8,118 nucleotides of DNA from an uncultured Collinsella sp. (GTDB lineage: Bacteria > Actinomycetota > Coriobacteriia > Coriobacteriales > Coriobacteriaceae), in assembly GCA_902478875.1 (NCBI GenBank), contig CABSMZ010000084.1, forward strand, positions 1-8,118, read 5' to 3'. This document shows, in pieces, positions 7,541 through 8,118 of the stretch. The notes beneath the pieces are model-generated. The model worked only from the letters and a program-made list of their open reading frames with translations. It was not told the origin of the DNA and did not search any database. Position 1 is the stretch's first letter. Each line of letters opens with the position of its first letter. Position numbers and translations under genes: made by a program.

Positions 7541-7574
7541 TGCGCAGCTCAACGGCCCCACCTGCGCATTTTTT
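7541..7574 (+). terminator. Orphan plus-strand rho-independent terminator
   Basis: Stem TGCGCAG (7541-7547) and CTGCGCA (7562-7568), 7 bp, 14-nt loop, followed directly by six T. It acts only on the plus strand. No convincing gene lies upstream on that strand, and the ferredoxin promoter lies downstream. It could end a short non-coding transcript covering the double-hairpin repeat, or insulate the ferredoxin gene. Confidence 0.55.
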
Positions 7575-7626
7575 AGTAAACCTTGGCATACTCGGCGAAC
7601 GGTATGAAGATGCCGGTCAGAGGGTA

Positions 7627-7654
7627 TTGCAAACGGTCGCTCCCGTGGTATGTT
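7627..7654 (+). promoter_or_regulatory. Candidate sigma-70 promoter of the ferredoxin gene
   Basis: TTGCAA (7627-7632), a 16-bp spacer and TATGTT (7649-7654). Each hexamer matches four or more positions of the consensus including the most conserved ones. Transcription would begin near 7661 and give a leader of about 55 nt. It is the best promoter-like pair between the orphan terminator and the start codon. Confidence 0.5.
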
Positions 7655-7668
7655 TGTGCCCGAATCAA

Positions 7669-7696
7669 ACCGACGCGCATCGCCTGTAGCGTCGGT
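7669..7696 (+). promoter_or_regulatory. Leader hairpin of the ferredoxin mRNA
   Basis: A perfect 8-bp stem ACCGACGC/GCGTCGGT with a 12-nt loop. It ends 4 nt before the AGAGAGG ribosome binding site and would be close to the 5' end of the transcript. It is probably a 5' stabilising stem of a highly expressed small gene; it leaves the ribosome binding site free. Confidence 0.5.
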
Positions 7697-7715
7697 CAAC
7701 AGAGAGGAAACTACC

Positions 7716-7901
7716 ATGGCTCATCCCGTAATTGATGCCGACGAGTGCATCGCTTGTGGCGTTTGCGTCGACTCCTGCCCCGCTGGCGTTCTGGAGCTCC
7801 AGGACGTCGCTACCGTCGCTGACGAGGATTCCTGCGTCGCCTGTGGCGCTTGCCAGGACGCTTGCCCCGCCGGCGCGATCACCGAGATCGTCGAGGAGTA
7901 A
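7716..7901 (+). CDS. 2[4Fe-4S] ferredoxin (61 aa)
   Basis: Small cytoplasmic electron carrier of the clostridial type. Two CxxCxxCxxxCP motifs bind two [4Fe-4S] clusters: Cys11, 14, 17, 21 and Cys40, 43, 46, 50. The two halves (ECIACGVCVDSCPAGVLEL and SCVACGACQDACPAGAITEI) are near-duplicates, as expected for this family. Length is typical (about 55-60 residues). The start ATG at 7716 has AGAGAGG 8 nt upstream and gives the family's N-terminus; an in-frame upstream Met (7650) lies over the promoter and adds unrelated residues. It is transcribed alone, divergent from dnaK, and ends at a strong terminator. Low-potential electron transfer, for example with oxidoreductases of anaerobic metabolism, is expected; its partners cannot be told from this window. 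Confidence 0.96.
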   Translation: MAHPVIDADECIACGVCVDSCPAGVLELQDVATVADEDSCVACGACQDACPAGAITEIVEE

Positions 7902-7940
7902 CAACTCCCCCACCTGCACACTCAAAAGTACACCGTGCAC

Positions 7941-7980
7941 AAAAAAGGAGGCCTCCGCATCGCCGCGGAGGCCTCCTTTT
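7941..7980. terminator. Bidirectional terminator after the ferredoxin gene
   Basis: A perfect 16-bp stem (AAAAGGAGGCCTCCGC, 7943-7958, with its complement at 7965-7980) and a 6-nt loop. The plus strand ends in TTTT, the minus strand in TTTTTT. It ends the ferredoxin transcript 40-80 nt past its stop and can also stop a convergent transcript entering from the right. Confidence 0.9.
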
Positions 7981-8042
7981 GCATGTGTGGGCAGCTAATT
8001 TGGAGCGGGACCCTTGGCAGTTGCGGTGGAATAGTTCCTGTT

Positions 8043-8118
8043 TTATGGCTTAGATGCCGATTTGGGGGTGCGGACGATTTCTTGGACCGCGCCTAGGCGT
8101 ATCCAAGCTTCCTGCGGT
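8043..8118 (-). CDS. Possible C-terminal end of a convergent gene (partial)
   Basis: Reading the minus strand from the window edge, one frame is open for 24 codons and ends in TAA at 8043-8045; its last residues are EIVRTPKSASKP and it also contains AWIRLGAVQ. The residue mix looks protein-like, and the six-T face of the terminator at 7941-7980 points to a gene arriving from this side. A second minus frame and a plus frame are also open over this short stretch, so the call is tentative. I do not recognise the family. Confidence 0.35.
   Translation of the reverse strand, partial: PQEAWIRLGAVQEIVRTPKSASKP

Noticed and set aside
7650..7715. Upstream in-frame Met extending the ferredoxin by 22 residues.
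   Set aside because: The extension overlaps the TATGTT element and the leader hairpin, is unrelated to ferredoxin, and has no ribosome binding site; the later Met has AGAGAGG and the family's usual N-terminus.
7321..7717. Short open frames on both strands of the dnaK-ferredoxin gap (62-72 codons).
   Set aside because: They run through the hairpin repeats and terminator, have no clear ribosome binding sites and no protein family features.

Overview
The window is GC-rich and carries a four-gene heat-shock operon in the order dnaK-grpE-dnaJ-hspR. That order, with a MerR-type HspR repressor as the last gene, is characteristic of Actinomycetota. The Gram-positive-type DnaK, a large aconitase-family hydratase and a small clostridial-type 2[4Fe-4S] ferredoxin fit an anaerobic actinobacterium, most likely of the Coriobacteriia (Collinsella-like). 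The taxonomic call is inferred from gene content, not from a marker gene.

Layout. From 1 to 231 there is no gene, only 3' signals read from the minus strand: a GC-rich hairpin, a good intrinsic terminator (53-85) and a 22-bp perfect inverted repeat (143-216) just past the stop of the next gene. A 766-residue aconitase-superfamily hydratase runs on the minus strand (232-2532). From 2533 to 2819 lie its leader and probable promoter, then a nested palindromic element of about 140 bp (2664-2803) that resembles a small non-autonomous repeat. From 7119 down to 2820 runs dnaK-grpE-dnaJ-hspR, all minus strand. From 7120 to 7715 is a roughly 600-bp divergent intergenic region. It holds the dnaK leader with a hairpin, several inverted repeats, a double-hairpin repeat built on CGGAAA-N6-CCC, an orphan plus-strand terminator, and the ferredoxin promoter. 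The ferredoxin gene (7716-7901, plus) ends at a strong bidirectional terminator. The right edge probably holds the last codons of a convergent minus-strand gene.

How the genes work together. DnaK (Hsp70), its J-protein and the nucleotide-exchange factor GrpE form the ATP-driven refolding cycle. HspR is expected to bind the operon promoter with DnaK as co-repressor, so that misfolded protein titrates DnaK and relieves repression. No perfect HAIR or CIRCE operator is visible; only a half-site TTGAGT lies about 190 bp upstream of dnaK. The J-protein lacks the zinc-finger domain, so the operon carries a class II (CbpA-like) co-chaperone.

The points most worth a second look are the double-hairpin repeat with the orphan terminator (a possible small RNA), the palindromic element between hspR and the hydratase, an internal GrpE start with a perfect Shine-Dalgarno, and active-site substitutions in the hydratase. 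I see no clearly new multi-gene system here.
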